Below are positions 52,477-61,245 of a stretch of 64,000 nucleotides of DNA, piece after piece. This stretch comes from Aurantimonas sp965217685. Lineage in GTDB: Bacteria; Pseudomonadota; Alphaproteobacteria; Rhizobiales; Rhizobiaceae. Under the pieces are notes generated by a model, which had not been told where the DNA came from, did not search any database, and was given only the letters and a program-made list of their open reading frames with translations. The first letter of the stretch is position 1, and each line of letters starts with the position of its first letter. The stretch is from assembly GCA_965217685.1 (NCBI GenBank), contig CBDCIZ010000003.1, positions 2,356,001 to 2,420,000 of the forward strand, read 5' to 3'. The position numbers were made by a program, and so were the translations under genes.

Positions 52477-54594
52477 ATGGGGAAAATGCTCGACGCGCTT
52501 GCCGATCGCCGCCTGGAACTCGGCCCCGCCGCGAACGCCGAACGGACCGGAAATTTCCGCGTTGCGATCGACGACGACCGGGTGATGTGGATCGTCCTCG
52601 ACCGGCCGGACAAGGCGGTCAACACCGTCGACCGCTCGGTCGTCGAGGAACTGTCCGCCTTCGTCGATCGCATCGTTGCCGAAAAGCCGGCCGCCGTCGT
52701 CCTGCGCTCGGCCAAGCCGTCCGGCTTCGCGGCCGGGGCCGACATCCAGCAATTCGTCGGCGCCTCGACCGCCGACATCGAGGCGATGCTCGGTGAGGCG
52801 CATGCCGTGCTCGACCGCCTCGCCAGGGTCGATGCCAGGACCATCGCCGTCCTCCACGGCCACTGCCTCGGCGCCGGCCTTGAACTCGTGCTCGCCTGCG
52901 ACATCCGCATCGCCGTTTCGGACGCGAGCCTCGGCTTTCCCGAGGTGATGCTGGGCCTGCATCCGGGCCTCGGCGGCACCTGGCGCGCCACCGCCATCGC
53001 CGACCCGCTCGAGGCGATGACGATGATGCTGACCGGCAAGCCGGCGCACGCGAAGAAAGCCAAGGCCATCGGCCTCGTCGATGCCGTCGTCGAGGAGCGC
53101 CATGTCGCTGCCGCCGTCGAAGCTGCCCGCCTCGGTGACATCCAGCCCGCCGCCGGCGGTCTCAAGCGCACCGCCTTCGGCTTTCGTCCCGCCCGGGCGC
53201 TCGCCGCCAGCCAGATGCGCAAGCAGGCGGCCGAGAAGGCGCCGAAGGCCCATTATCCCGCGCCTTACAAGCTGATCGATCTGTGGGAGGCGAATGGCGG
53301 CGACGCCAGGGCCATGCAGGCCGGCGAGGTGAAGAGCTTCGCCGAGCTGATCGAGACGGAAACCTCGCGCAATCTCGTGCGCGTCTTCTTCCTGCGCGAG
53401 ACGATGAAGGGCCTGAAGAAGGGCCAATCCGGCATCCGCCGCGTCCACGTCATCGGCGCCGGCGCCATGGGCGGCGACATCGCCGCCTGGGCCGCCCGCG
53501 AGGGCTTCGACGTGACGCTCCGCGACATCGACGCCAAGCCGATCGGCAAGGCGATCAAGGCCGCGACGAAGATGCTGACCGCCACGCTCAAGGACCCGAT
53601 CAAGATCCGCGACGCGCTCGACCGGCTGGTGCCCGACCTCGACGGCTTCGGCATCGCCGGCGCCGATCTCGTCATCGAGGCGGCACCGGAAAAGCTCGAC
53701 CTCAAGCGGAAGATCTACGCCGACATCGAGCCCAAGCTGAAAGAGGGCGCGCTGCTCGCCACCAACACCTCGGCCCTGCCGCTCGACGATCTTGCCGCCG
53801 GCCTGGATGATCCCTCGCGTCTCGTCGGCCTGCACTTCTTCAATCCGGTCTCGCGCATGCAATTGATCGAGATCGTGCGTCACGACAAGATCGGCCCCGA
53901 GACCGAGCGCCGCGCAACGGCCTTCGCCGTCGAGATCTCGCGCCTGCCGGCGCCGGTCGCCTCGAAGCCCGGCTTTCTCGTCAACCGGTCGCTGACGCCT
54001 TACATGGCCGAGGCGCTGATCATGGTCGACGAGGGCATCCCGAAGGAGCGTATCGACGCGGTGGCCGAAGAGTTCGGCATGCCGATGGGCCCGCTGGAAC
54101 TGGCCGACCAGGTCGGCCTCGACATCGCCCTTGATGTCTCCAATTCCCTGCGCGAACGCCTCGGCGGCGCCTTCCCGCCCAACCCCGACTGGCTGGAGAA
54201 GCTGGTCGAGAGCGGCAAGCTCGGCCGCAAGACCAGCTCGGGCCTTTACGAATACGACGGCGACGGCAAGCCGAAGAAGCGGAAGGTGGAAGCACTGCCC
54301 GACGACGCGCCGGGCGCGTCGATCCCCGATTCCGATCTTCTCGACCGCTTGCTGATGCCGATGTTGAACGCGGTCGTCGCATGCCTGCGCGAAGGCGTCG
54401 TCGATTCAGAAGAGATCGCCGACGGCGCGATGATCTTCGGCACCGGCTTCGCCCCCTTCCGCGGCGGCCCACTGCGCTACGCCCGCACCCGCGGCCTCGA
54501 CGAGATCACCGCCAGAATGCGGGCGCTTGCCGAGAAACATGGTGATCGTTTTATGCCGGACGAGGGGTGGGAGCGGCTGAAGAATATGAAGTAG
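52477..54594 (+). CDS. fadJ: fatty-acid oxidation multifunctional protein
   Basis: A 705-residue fusion of enoyl-CoA hydratase (residues about 20-220) and L-3-hydroxyacyl-CoA dehydrogenase (from about 315). In the hydratase part, FAAGADIQQFV forms the oxyanion hole, and GHCLGAGLELVLACD and GFPEVMLGLHPGLGGT provide the two catalytic Glu. In the dehydrogenase part, HVIGAGAMGGDIAAW binds NAD and GLHFFNPVSRMQLIEIV holds the catalytic His. ATG 52477 is 41 bp after the thiolase stop. It forms a trifunctional complex with FadI by family analogy. Confidence 0.92.
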   Translation: MGKMLDALADRRLELGPAANAERTGNFRVAIDDDRVMWIVLDRPDKAVNTVDRSVVEELSAFVDRIVAEKPAAVVLRSAKPSGFAAGADIQQFVGASTADIEAMLGEAHAVLDRLARVDARTIAVLHGHCLGAGLELVLACDIRIAVSDASLGFPEVMLGLHPGLGGTWRATAIADPLEAMTMMLTGKPAHAKKAKAIGLVDAVVEERHVAAAVEAARLGDIQPAAGGLKRTAFGFRPARALAASQMRKQAAEKAPKAHYPAPYKLIDLWEANGGDARAMQAGEVKSFAELIETETSRNLVRVFFLRETMKGLKKGQSGIRRVHVIGAGAMGGDIAAWAAREGFDVTLRDIDAKPIGKAIKAATKMLTATLKDPIKIRDALDRLVPDLDGFGIAGADLVIEAAPEKLDLKRKIYADIEPKLKEGALLATNTSALPLDDLAAGLDDPSRLVGLHFFNPVSRMQLIEIVRHDKIGPETERRATAFAVEISRLPAPVASKPGFLVNRSLTPYMAEALIMVDEGIPKERIDAVAEEFGMPMGPLELADQVGLDIALDVSNSLRERLGGAFPPNPDWLEKLVESGKLGRKTSSGLYEYDGDGKPKKRKVEALPDDAPGASIPDSDLLDRLLMPMLNAVVACLREGVVDSEEIADGAMIFGTGFAPFRGGPLRYARTRGLDEITARMRALAEKHGDRFMPDEGWERLKNMK

Positions 54595-54691
54595 GCTCGG
54601 CACGTCTTTCGGTGCAATGATGTTCGTCGATCTCGATTTCGTAGGTGATCATCGCTATGAATATGACTGCTGAATCGAATGAGGATTGACG

Positions 54692-54955
54692 ATGGACAAT
54701 CATCAGGGTCTCGGGCCCCAACTCGAAACGATCGTAAATCAGCTCGTTTCCGGTGGTCGCTACAATTCGCGCGACGACGTTTTGCGCGAGGGCGTGAGGC
54801 TCGTCGAAGAGCGTGAGAAGCGCGTTGCCGCGCTGAGTGCTGCTTTGGCAAGAGGAGTTGCCGATGCGGAGGCTGGTCGCGTTCGACCGCTGGCAGATGT
54901 GGCCGATCGGCTCATCGCCAAGTACCAGGCAATGGCCGAAGAACGCGGGGTTTGA
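54692..54955 (+). CDS. parD: ParD-like antitoxin
   Basis: An 87-residue antitoxin of the ParD/CC2985 type. The N-terminal ribbon-helix-helix LETIVNQLVSGGRYNSRDDVLREGVRLVEERE is well preserved and should bind operator DNA; the C-terminal tail wraps the toxin. GAGGAT lies about 7 bp before ATG 54692. The gene ends inside a 13-bp duplication that separates it from parE. The toxin-antitoxin pair has about 52% GC, clearly below its neighbours, and probably came by transfer. Confidence 0.85.
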   Translation: MDNHQGLGPQLETIVNQLVSGGRYNSRDDVLREGVRLVEEREKRVAALSAALARGVADAEAGRVRPLADVADRLIAKYQAMAEERGV

Positions 54956-54966
54956 ACGCGGGGTTT
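54941..54966 (+). repeat. 13-bp tandem duplication at parD/parE junction
   Basis: GAACGCGGGGTTT occurs twice in direct succession (54941-54953, 54954-54966) and spans the parD stop and parE start. Removal of one copy would leave TTGA, with the parE TTG start overlapping the parD TGA stop. Confidence 0.85.
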
Positions 54967-55261
54967 GATTGTCGTCGTTACGGATGAGGCGGGGGACGAT
55001 CTGGAAGACATCGCCAGATATATCGGGTTGAGCAATCCGACAAGGGCGGTAGATTTCGTTGGTGAATTGCGGACGCGCTGCGATCAGTTGGTTGAAATGC
55101 CAGAGCGATTTCAGCGTGTGCCCGGTTTCGAAGAGTCCGGTGTCCGCCGTATGCCGCACGGCGAATATATTGTCTTTTATCGTGTGAAATCCGAGGTCAT
55201 CGAGATCCTTCATATTCTGAATGGCGCTCGGAACTGGGAAGACGTGCTTTTTCCTGGATGA
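54965..55261 (+). CDS. parE: ParE/RelE-family toxin
   Basis: A 98-residue toxin of the ParE/RelE superfamily: VVTDEAGDDLEDIARYIGLSNPTRAVDFVGELRTRCDQLVEMPERFQRVPGF and the C-terminal VRRMPHGEYIVFYRVKSEVIEILHILNGARNWEDVL match the family fold, including the Arg and Tyr of the C-terminal strand. Family members poison gyrase or cleave mRNA. The only plausible start is TTG 54965, with no ribosome site of its own, so expression should depend on read-through from parD. GC content is low. Confidence 0.82.
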   Translation: MIVVVTDEAGDDLEDIARYIGLSNPTRAVDFVGELRTRCDQLVEMPERFQRVPGFEESGVRRMPHGEYIVFYRVKSEVIEILHILNGARNWEDVLFPG

Positions 55262-55277
55262 TCCAATCCGCTACCCC

Positions 55278-56123
55278 TCAAATCGCCACGCACTCCATCT
55301 CCTGCACGCCCAGCCCCGTGCCGCCGACCGTCACCCTGTCGCCGGCCTTCAGGAACCGGGGCGGATCGTAGGACAGGCCGACGCCGGCCGGTGAGCCGGT
55401 GAGGATCACGTCGCCGGGCTCGAGCCGCATGAAGCGCGAGATGTAGGAGATCAGATAGGGCACCTTGAACACCATGCCGGCGGTGTTCGCGTGCTGCTGG
55501 CGCTCGCCATTGACGTCGAGCCAGATGTCGAGGCGGTCGTAGTTCGCCAACTCGTCCGGGGTCACCAGCCACGGCCCGAGCGGCGCGAAGCTGTCGTGGG
55601 ATTTGCCCTTCGACCACTGGCCGCTGCGCTGGAGCTGGAAGCTGCGCTCGGTGACGTCGTTGGCGAGCGTAAAGCCGGCGACGTGGCTCATGGCGTTTTC
55701 GATGGTCACGTATTTCGCCACACGGCCGATGACGACGGCCAGTTCCACGCCCCAGTCGACGCGGGTTGCCATGCGCGGGATCTCGATCGGGTCGGTCGGT
55801 CCGCAGGAGGCTGTCGCGGCCTTGAGGAACAAGGTCGGCTCGGGGTTCAGCTTGAAACCGGCGAGATTGGCGCTGTCCTCGTAGTTCGGGCCCACACCGA
55901 CGATCTTGCCGATCCGCTGCACCGGCTTGCACAGCCGCACGCCCTCGGGCGCCAGCGGCAACCGGTCGAGATCGAGATCGGCCACGGAAGCCAAGCGCTC
56001 CGGCGAAAGCGTTTTTCCTTCCAGTGCGCCGAGATGCTCGGAAAGGTCGCCGATGCGGCCGTCGTCCCGGTGAAGCCCGGTCTTCTCCCGTCCCCGCTCG
56101 CCAAATCGCACGAACCGCATCAT
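55278..56123 (-). CDS. fumarylacetoacetate hydrolase family protein
   Basis: A 281-residue FAH-superfamily hydrolase or isomerase of the short type. LCKPVQRIGKIVGVGPNYEDSANLAG starts the catalytic domain. The metal-binding acidic residues are expected in DWGVELAVVIGR, and GFTLANDVTERSFQ and LEPGDVILTGSPAGVGLSYDPPRFLKAGDRV follow the family pattern. GGAG lies 5 bp before ATG 56123. The gene faces parE and is divergent from the following acyl-CoA dehydrogenase, sharing the LiuR-like site. Substrate unknown; an aromatic or acylpyruvate compound is likely from the family. Confidence 0.85.
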   Translation of the reverse strand: MMRFVRFGERGREKTGLHRDDGRIGDLSEHLGALEGKTLSPERLASVADLDLDRLPLAPEGVRLCKPVQRIGKIVGVGPNYEDSANLAGFKLNPEPTLFLKAATASCGPTDPIEIPRMATRVDWGVELAVVIGRVAKYVTIENAMSHVAGFTLANDVTERSFQLQRSGQWSKGKSHDSFAPLGPWLVTPDELANYDRLDIWLDVNGERQQHANTAGMVFKVPYLISYISRFMRLEPGDVILTGSPAGVGLSYDPPRFLKAGDRVTVGGTGLGVQEMECVAI

Positions 56124-56280
56124 ATCACTCCAACGCCCCGCGGATCGAAACCTGTCGCCCGTGTCACGGACGGTTCCGATGGGGGTCAAAAACCGATATC
56201 GATAACCCAGAGATGTCATCCGGTCACGAAACGTGACCGCATGGGCGAAATGGCTGCTGCGGCGCTTCGGTTCCTTGCGT

Positions 56281-56304
56281 CAAATTGACGATTACGTAAG
56301 AGTT
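56281..56304. promoter_or_regulatory. second LiuR-like operator
   Basis: TTGACG followed after three bases by ACGTAAGAGTT matches the operator at 48770-48793 at 18 of 24 positions when aligned on TTGACG. It lies 67 bp before the acyl-CoA dehydrogenase start and 157 bp from the divergent FAH-family gene, so both could be controlled from it. Confidence 0.55.
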
Positions 56305-56371
56305 GCGTCGATTGACCAATGAGGACGCGTCGCCCGTGAAGGGGGATCGCGGCTCGCAAGGGAGAAAACCC

Positions 56372-58201
56372 ATGTACAAGGCGCCTGTCGGCGAGATCGC
56401 GTTCGCTCTGAAGGAAGTGGCGGGCCTTGGGCCGGCTATGGAAAAAGGCCTGCTCGGCGAACTGACGCCCGACCTTCTCGACGCCGTGCTCGAAGAGGCC
56501 GGCCGCTTTGCCAGCGAAGTCGTCGCCCCCGCCGGCAAAGCCGGCGACCGGGAAGGCACCTCGGTCAAGGACGGCATTGTCAAAACGCCCACCGGGTGGA
56601 AACAGCTTTACGCCGATTGGGCGGCCGGCGGCTGGAACGCCCTGACCGGCCCCGAAGCATTCGGCGGGCAGGGCCTGCCGACCTCGCTGTCGGCGGCGAC
56701 CTTCGAGATGTGGAATGCCGCCTCCATGGGTTTCGCCATCGGCCCGTGCCTCACCGTTGGCGCTGTCGAGGCGCTGGAGGCTCATGGCTCGGACGCGCTC
56801 AAGGCGACCTATCTGGCAAAGCTCGTCTCCGGCGAGTGGATGGGCACGATGAACCTCACCGAGCCCCAGGCCGGCTCGGACCTTTCGGCGCTGAAGACCA
56901 GGGCCGAGCGGGCCGGGGACGGCACCTACCGGATTTTCGGCCAGAAAATCTACATCACCTATGGCGAGCACGATTTCACCGACAACATCGTGCATCTGGT
57001 GCTGGCCCGTTTGCCGGATGCGCCGGCCGGCGTGAAGGGCATTTCGCTCTTCGTCGTGCCGAAATTTCTGGTCAAGGAGGACGGCAGCCTCGGCGCGCGC
57101 AACGACGTCTTCTGCCACGCCGTCGAGCACAAGCTCGGCATCCACGGCTCGCCGACCTGCACGATGATCTATGGCGACGGCAAGGGCGAGGCGGCAGAGG
57201 CCGGCGCGATCGGTTTTCTCGTCGGCGAGGAGAGCCGCGGCCTCGCCTGCATGTTCACCATGATGAACAACGCCCGCCTGCTCGTCGGCATGCAGGGCAT
57301 CGGCGTCGCCGAAGCCGCCTTCCAGAAGGCGCTGGACTACGCCCGCGAGCGTCGCCAGGGGCGCGCCACGCGTCTGGCAACGATCGGCGAGACGGCAAAG
57401 GCCGAAATGAGCCCCGCCCAGATGAGCCCTGCCCAGATGAGTCCAATCGTCGAGCATCAGGACGTCGCCCGTTCGCTCCTGACCATGAAGGCGCTCACCG
57501 GCTCGGCCCGCGCCATCGCCTATGCCTGCGGCCACGCCACCGACATGGCCAGGGCGTTGAAGGACGAGGCCGCTGCGTCTAGGGCCCAGAAGGAGCGTGC
57601 CAATCTCCTGACGCCGGTCGCGAAAGCATTTTCCACCGATGTCGGCGTCGAGGTCGCCTCGCTCGGCATCCAGGTCCATGGCGGCATGGGCTATGTCGAG
57701 GAGACGGGCGCCGCCCAGCTGCTGCGCGATGCCCGCATCGCGCCGATCTACGAGGGCACCAACGGCATCCAGGCGATCGACCTCGTCACCCGCAAGATCG
57801 GCCAGTCCGAGGGCGCCGCCATGCGGGCCTATCTCGCCGAACTCGCCGAGACCGTCGATGCCCTGCGCGGTCGCAACGAGGAGGAATTCGGCGCGACCCG
57901 CGAGGCCCTGACCGCCGCCCTCGACGATCTCGAGGAGGCGACGATCTTCCTGCAGAAGGCGCTGGCCGAGAAGGACATGGACACCGCGCTGTCTGGCGCG
58001 ACCCCCTATCTGCGGCTTTTCGGCCTCACCGCCGGGGCGGTTTATCTCGCCAAGGGCGCCATCGCCGACACGAGCCGCAGGGAGCGCACCCATCTCGCCC
58101 GCTTCATGGCCGAAAACCTTCTCGGCGAGACGGCGTCCCTCAAGACGCGCGTCCTGACCGGCACGGCGAGCCTCGTCGCTGCCCGCGACCTTCTGCAATA
58201 A
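56372..58201 (+). CDS. acyl-CoA dehydrogenase, 600-residue type
   Basis: A 609-residue acyl-CoA dehydrogenase of the class with an extra C-terminal domain (DmdC/AidB-like length). MYKAPVGEIAFALKEVAGL, MGTMNLTEPQAGSDLSALKTRAE, QVHGGMGYVEETGAAQLLRDARIAPIYEGTNGIQAIDLV are diagnostic; the catalytic Glu is in IYEGTNGIQ. AGGGAGA lies 6-12 bp before ATG 56372. A 15-bp repeat at 57407-57445 yields MSPAQMSPAQMSP in a surface loop. It is paired with the enoyl-CoA hydratase 10 bp downstream. Substrate chain length is unknown. Confidence 0.88.
   Translation: MYKAPVGEIAFALKEVAGLGPAMEKGLLGELTPDLLDAVLEEAGRFASEVVAPAGKAGDREGTSVKDGIVKTPTGWKQLYADWAAGGWNALTGPEAFGGQGLPTSLSAATFEMWNAASMGFAIGPCLTVGAVEALEAHGSDALKATYLAKLVSGEWMGTMNLTEPQAGSDLSALKTRAERAGDGTYRIFGQKIYITYGEHDFTDNIVHLVLARLPDAPAGVKGISLFVVPKFLVKEDGSLGARNDVFCHAVEHKLGIHGSPTCTMIYGDGKGEAAEAGAIGFLVGEESRGLACMFTMMNNARLLVGMQGIGVAEAAFQKALDYARERRQGRATRLATIGETAKAEMSPAQMSPAQMSPIVEHQDVARSLLTMKALTGSARAIAYACGHATDMARALKDEAAASRAQKERANLLTPVAKAFSTDVGVEVASLGIQVHGGMGYVEETGAAQLLRDARIAPIYEGTNGIQAIDLVTRKIGQSEGAAMRAYLAELAETVDALRGRNEEEFGATREALTAALDDLEEATIFLQKALAEKDMDTALSGATPYLRLFGLTAGAVYLAKGAIADTSRRERTHLARFMAENLLGETASLKTRVLTGTASLVAARDLLQ
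57407..57445 (+). repeat. 15-bp repeat encoding MSPAQ
   Basis: Units at 57407-57421 and 57422-57436 differ by one base, followed by a 9-base partial third copy. They are in frame within the acyl-CoA dehydrogenase and lie in what is normally a variable loop before the VEHQDV segment. Confidence 0.7.
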
Positions 58202-58211
58202 GAGCCCGATC

Positions 58212-58952
58212 ATGAGTGAATACATCCAGACGACGACCGACGCCGGCGTCCTGACCATCCGCATGCGCCGGCCCGACAAGAAGAACGCCATCACGCGGGA
58301 CATGTACCGGGCGATGGCCGACGCGGTGACGGGCGCCGGCCAGGACGACGGCGTCCGCGCGATCCTGTTCTGCGGTGTCCCCGGTGCCTTCTCGGCCGGC
58401 AACGACATCAAGGATTTTGTCGCGCTCTCGGAGGGCGGCACGCGCCACACCGACGTCCACGATTTTTTGCGCGCCATCGCCACCGCCGAGAAGCCGATGG
58501 TCGCCGCCGTCGACGGCCTTGCGATCGGCATCGGCACCACCATGCTGATGCATTGCGATCTTGCCTATTGCTCGCCCGGCTCGGTCTTCAGGACGCCCTT
58601 TCTCGATCTCGGCATCACCCCCGAGGCCGGCTCCAGCCTGATCGCGCCGAAGATCATGGGCGACCAGCGCGCCTTCGCGCTCCTCGTCCTCGGCGACACG
58701 TTCGATTCACAGGCGGCGAAGGATGCAGGACTTGTCTACAAGATCGTCGAAGGCGACGTGGAAGCCGCGGCCCGTGCCGCCGCCGCAAATCTTGCCAGGA
58801 AGCCGCCCAAGGCGCTGAAGATCGCCCGCCACCTGCTGCGCGGCGATCCAGCCGAGATCCTCGAGCGGATCGACATCGAGGTGGAGCATTTCTCCGAACG
58901 GCTGACGTCGGACGAAGCGAAAGCCGCGTTCAAGGCGTTCATGACGCGTTGA
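58212..58952 (+). CDS. enoyl-CoA hydratase/isomerase family protein
   Basis: A 246-residue crotonase-fold enzyme. GAFSAGNDIKDF provides the oxyanion hole and VDGLAIGIGTTMLMHCDLAY the second half of the active site. The Glu after TPFLDLGITP suits a hydratase or isomerase, but the usual Glu of the first loop is replaced by Ile-Gly-Thr, so the exact reaction is unclear; isomerases of this family look like this. It starts 10 bp after the acyl-CoA dehydrogenase and is the end of that operon. A palindromic repeat pair follows. Confidence 0.83.
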   Translation: MSEYIQTTTDAGVLTIRMRRPDKKNAITRDMYRAMADAVTGAGQDDGVRAILFCGVPGAFSAGNDIKDFVALSEGGTRHTDVHDFLRAIATAEKPMVAAVDGLAIGIGTTMLMHCDLAYCSPGSVFRTPFLDLGITPEAGSSLIAPKIMGDQRAFALLVLGDTFDSQAAKDAGLVYKIVEGDVEAAARAAAANLARKPPKALKIARHLLRGDPAEILERIDIEVEHFSERLTSDEAKAAFKAFMTR

Positions 58953-58967
58953 AGGAAGAGGCGCGGT

Positions 58968-59108
58968 CCTTCTCCCGAGTCGGGAGAAGGTGGCCCGAAG
59001 GGCCGGATGAGGGTCTGAAGGGCGCCAATTTCCGATCGCTTCACCGCCGGATGCCCAGCCCTGCGAAGCCCTCATCGCCTGCCGGCACTTCTCCCGACTC
59101 GGGAGAAG
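58968..59108. repeat. intergenic palindromic repeat pair
   Basis: Copy C (58968-59026) opens with an 11-bp-arm palindrome (CCTTCTCCCGA, TCGGGAGAAGG) and continues to GGATGAGGGTCTGAAGGGCGC. Copy D (59058-59108) is in inverse orientation, AGCCCTCATCG to a 10-bp-arm palindrome. Both match the glyS elements. The rest of the 239-bp gap to the DedA gene holds nothing else. Confidence 0.85.
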
Positions 59109-59191
59109 AAAGAAGCGTCGATGGCAGCTTCAAATTTCCAGCGTCAAACCGAGTGCGATTTGCACGTCGATCGTGCCGCTCACTGGCGTGA

Positions 59192-59902
59192 TCAGGGCAT
59201 TTCAGTATGGGAATCCTCGCTGCTCTCGGCCTTTCTGCCGCTCTCGCGCTCGCGGGCCGCATCCTCGTTGAACAGGAACTTGTAGGTTCCCGCGCAGCCG
59301 ATCAGGCAGACCAATCCGGCCACGACGAAGATCGGCCAGGTGGCGTGGCTGTCGAAGAATTTTCTGAACGCGGCGCCGAAGAAATAGGCGCCACCGCCAT
59401 AGGCGCCGGCCCAGAGCGCCGCGCTGATAGAATTGTAGAGCAAAAACACCGGCCAGTTCATCTTCATCGTCCCGGCGACGAAGCCGTTGAGCTGGCGCAG
59501 GATGATGACGAAGCGGGCGATCAGCACCACGGCGATGCCGTAATGCCGGAACCGCTCCTCGACCATCCTGAAGCGTTCCTCGCCGAGCCCGAATTTCGAG
59601 CCCCAGCGCACGACGATCTTGCGCCCGTAGCGGCGCCCGACGAAATAGCCGATGTTGTCGCCGACGATCGAACCGCCCCAGGCCGAAAGCAGCACCGCGA
59701 CGAGGCTGAGCGAGCCTTGGCCGGCCAGCATGCCCGACGCCATGACCAGGCTTTCACCGGGCAGCGGCAGGCCGGTCGATTCGAACAGCACCACGATGAA
59801 GAGAAGCACGACCCCGTATTGGCTGAGATATTCGGTCAATGATCGGGCTTTGGCTGTTCGGGTCGTGGGACCGGCTTGCGAATATGCGGCATTGGCTCGC
59901 AT
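59192..59902 (-). CDS. DedA-family membrane protein
   Basis: A protein of about 236 residues from the DedA/VTT family, probably a lipid flippase or scramblase for undecaprenyl phosphate or phospholipids in the inner membrane. YGVVLLFIVVLFESTGLPLPGESLVMASGML, SIVGDNIGYFVGRRYGRK and the signature FRHYGIAVVLIARFVIILRQLNGFVAGTMKM are typical. The start is uncertain: ATG 59902 adds 21 residues before LTEYLSQYG; TTG 59839 would start there. Neither has a ribosome site. The C-terminus is polar with many Glu and Arg. Confidence 0.83.
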   Translation of the reverse strand: MRANAAYSQAGPTTRTAKARSLTEYLSQYGVVLLFIVVLFESTGLPLPGESLVMASGMLAGQGSLSLVAVLLSAWGGSIVGDNIGYFVGRRYGRKIVVRWGSKFGLGEERFRMVEERFRHYGIAVVLIARFVIILRQLNGFVAGTMKMNWPVFLLYNSISAALWAGAYGGGAYFFGAAFRKFFDSHATWPIFVVAGLVCLIGCAGTYKFLFNEDAARERESGRKAESSEDSHTEMP

Positions 59903-60015
59903 GAATGCGGTCCGGCGGCAAGGCTGCGGTGACGCAGAGGCGCTCGACCTTCGCACCGAGCACACTTTGACCTGCGGCCGGCGAGCCAACCAGCCGGCCA
60001 CCACCTTGTCCGAAA

Positions 60016-61245
60016 TCAACGCGACAAAAGCGCGACCGCCTCGACATGGTGCGACCAGAGGAACTGGTCGTAGGGGATCACCCGTTCGACCGTGAACCCG
60101 CCGGCGACGAGCAGCGCCAGATCCCGTGCCAGCGTCACCGGATTGCACGACACCGCCGCGACGCGGCCGATCTTCGAGGCCGCGAGTTCCTGCGACAACG
60201 CCTCGGCGCCGGCGCGGGGCGGGTCGAAGACGACGGCGTCGTAGAAGCGGAATTCCTTGGCCGGGATCGGCCGGCGATAGAGATCGCGGCGCTCGGTGGT
60301 GAGCGGTTTGAGGCCGGGGCGCAGGCGCCATGCGGCGTCCATGGCGGCCAGCGGCGCGGCCTCCGCCTCGACGGCGTGGACGGCGCTGTGGGGGGCAAGG
60401 CGAAGCGCGAAGGCGCCGAAGCCGGCGAACAGGTCGGCGATCTTCTTCGCTCCCGCGAGATGGGCGACGACGGCCTCGGCCATGGCGGTTTCGCTCGCCG
60501 CGACCGCCTGGACGAAGCTGCCGGCGGGGATTTCGACGGCGAGATTGCCGACGGGCAGCGTCGGCGCGCGGGCGATCATCTGGCGTTCGCCGTCGATGGT
60601 CAGGCGGGCGAAGCCCCGATCCAGCGACAGCGCGATGGCCTTGCGGCGGGTGCCCTCCGACAGCTTGCCGGCGCCCGCGGCGGCGATGTCGAGGCCCTCG
60701 CCGGTGGCGGTCACCGTCAGGCGCAGGGGGCGTTTGCGGTCGACGAGGATTTTCGCCAACGCCCGAAGGTTCGGGAGCGCGGCCTCGATGGCGGGCAGGG
60801 CGACGGGACAGACGGCGATATCGACGACGGCGTTGGAGCCGGCCGAGTTGAAGCCGAGGACGATGCCCGTTTCGCCGCGCGCCGCCGACAGGGCGACGCG
60901 GCGGCGGCTGCGGGGCGCGCAGGGGACGAGGTCCGCGATTTCGGTCTCGATCCCGGCGCGAAAAAGCGCTTCGACGACGAGGTTCCGCTTGAAGGCGCGG
61001 TAGAGTTCGTCGCCCGCATGCTGCAGGTCGCAGCCGCCGCAGGTGCCGAAATGCGGGCAGGGCGGGGCGACGCGGTGGGGCGACGCGGTGACGATGCCGG
61101 CAAGCCGCGGTCGGGCCTTGGCGGCATTTTCGACGGCGACGGTTTCGCCGGGAAGGGTGAAGGGCAGGTAGGCCGGGCCGCTCTCACGCTCCGCGATGCC
61201 GTCGCCCTTGGCGCCGAGGCGGTCGATGGTGAGGGTTTCGCTCAT
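60016..61245 (-). CDS. 4Fe-4S class I SAM-dependent RNA methyltransferase
   Basis: A 409-residue RlmD/RumA-like m5U methyltransferase. The N-terminus is TRAM-like (SETLTIDRLGAKGDGIAERESGPAYLPFTLPGETV). Iron-sulfur Cys residues C63, C69 and C72 lie in CPHFGTCGGC, with a fourth expected in DIAVCPVAL. IADLFAGFGAFAL binds SAM, DPPRAGAE is the substrate motif and VSCNPVTLARDL contains the nucleophilic Cys. Its start overlaps the tlyA stop by 4 bp. The target is probably 23S rRNA uridine; the exact position cannot be read here. Confidence 0.88.
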   Translation of the reverse strand: MSETLTIDRLGAKGDGIAERESGPAYLPFTLPGETVAVENAAKARPRLAGIVTASPHRVAPPCPHFGTCGGCDLQHAGDELYRAFKRNLVVEALFRAGIETEIADLVPCAPRSRRRVALSAARGETGIVLGFNSAGSNAVVDIAVCPVALPAIEAALPNLRALAKILVDRKRPLRLTVTATGEGLDIAAAGAGKLSEGTRRKAIALSLDRGFARLTIDGERQMIARAPTLPVGNLAVEIPAGSFVQAVAASETAMAEAVVAHLAGAKKIADLFAGFGAFALRLAPHSAVHAVEAEAAPLAAMDAAWRLRPGLKPLTTERRDLYRRPIPAKEFRFYDAVVFDPPRAGAEALSQELAASKIGRVAAVSCNPVTLARDLALLVAGGFTVERVIPYDQFLWSHHVEAVALLSR

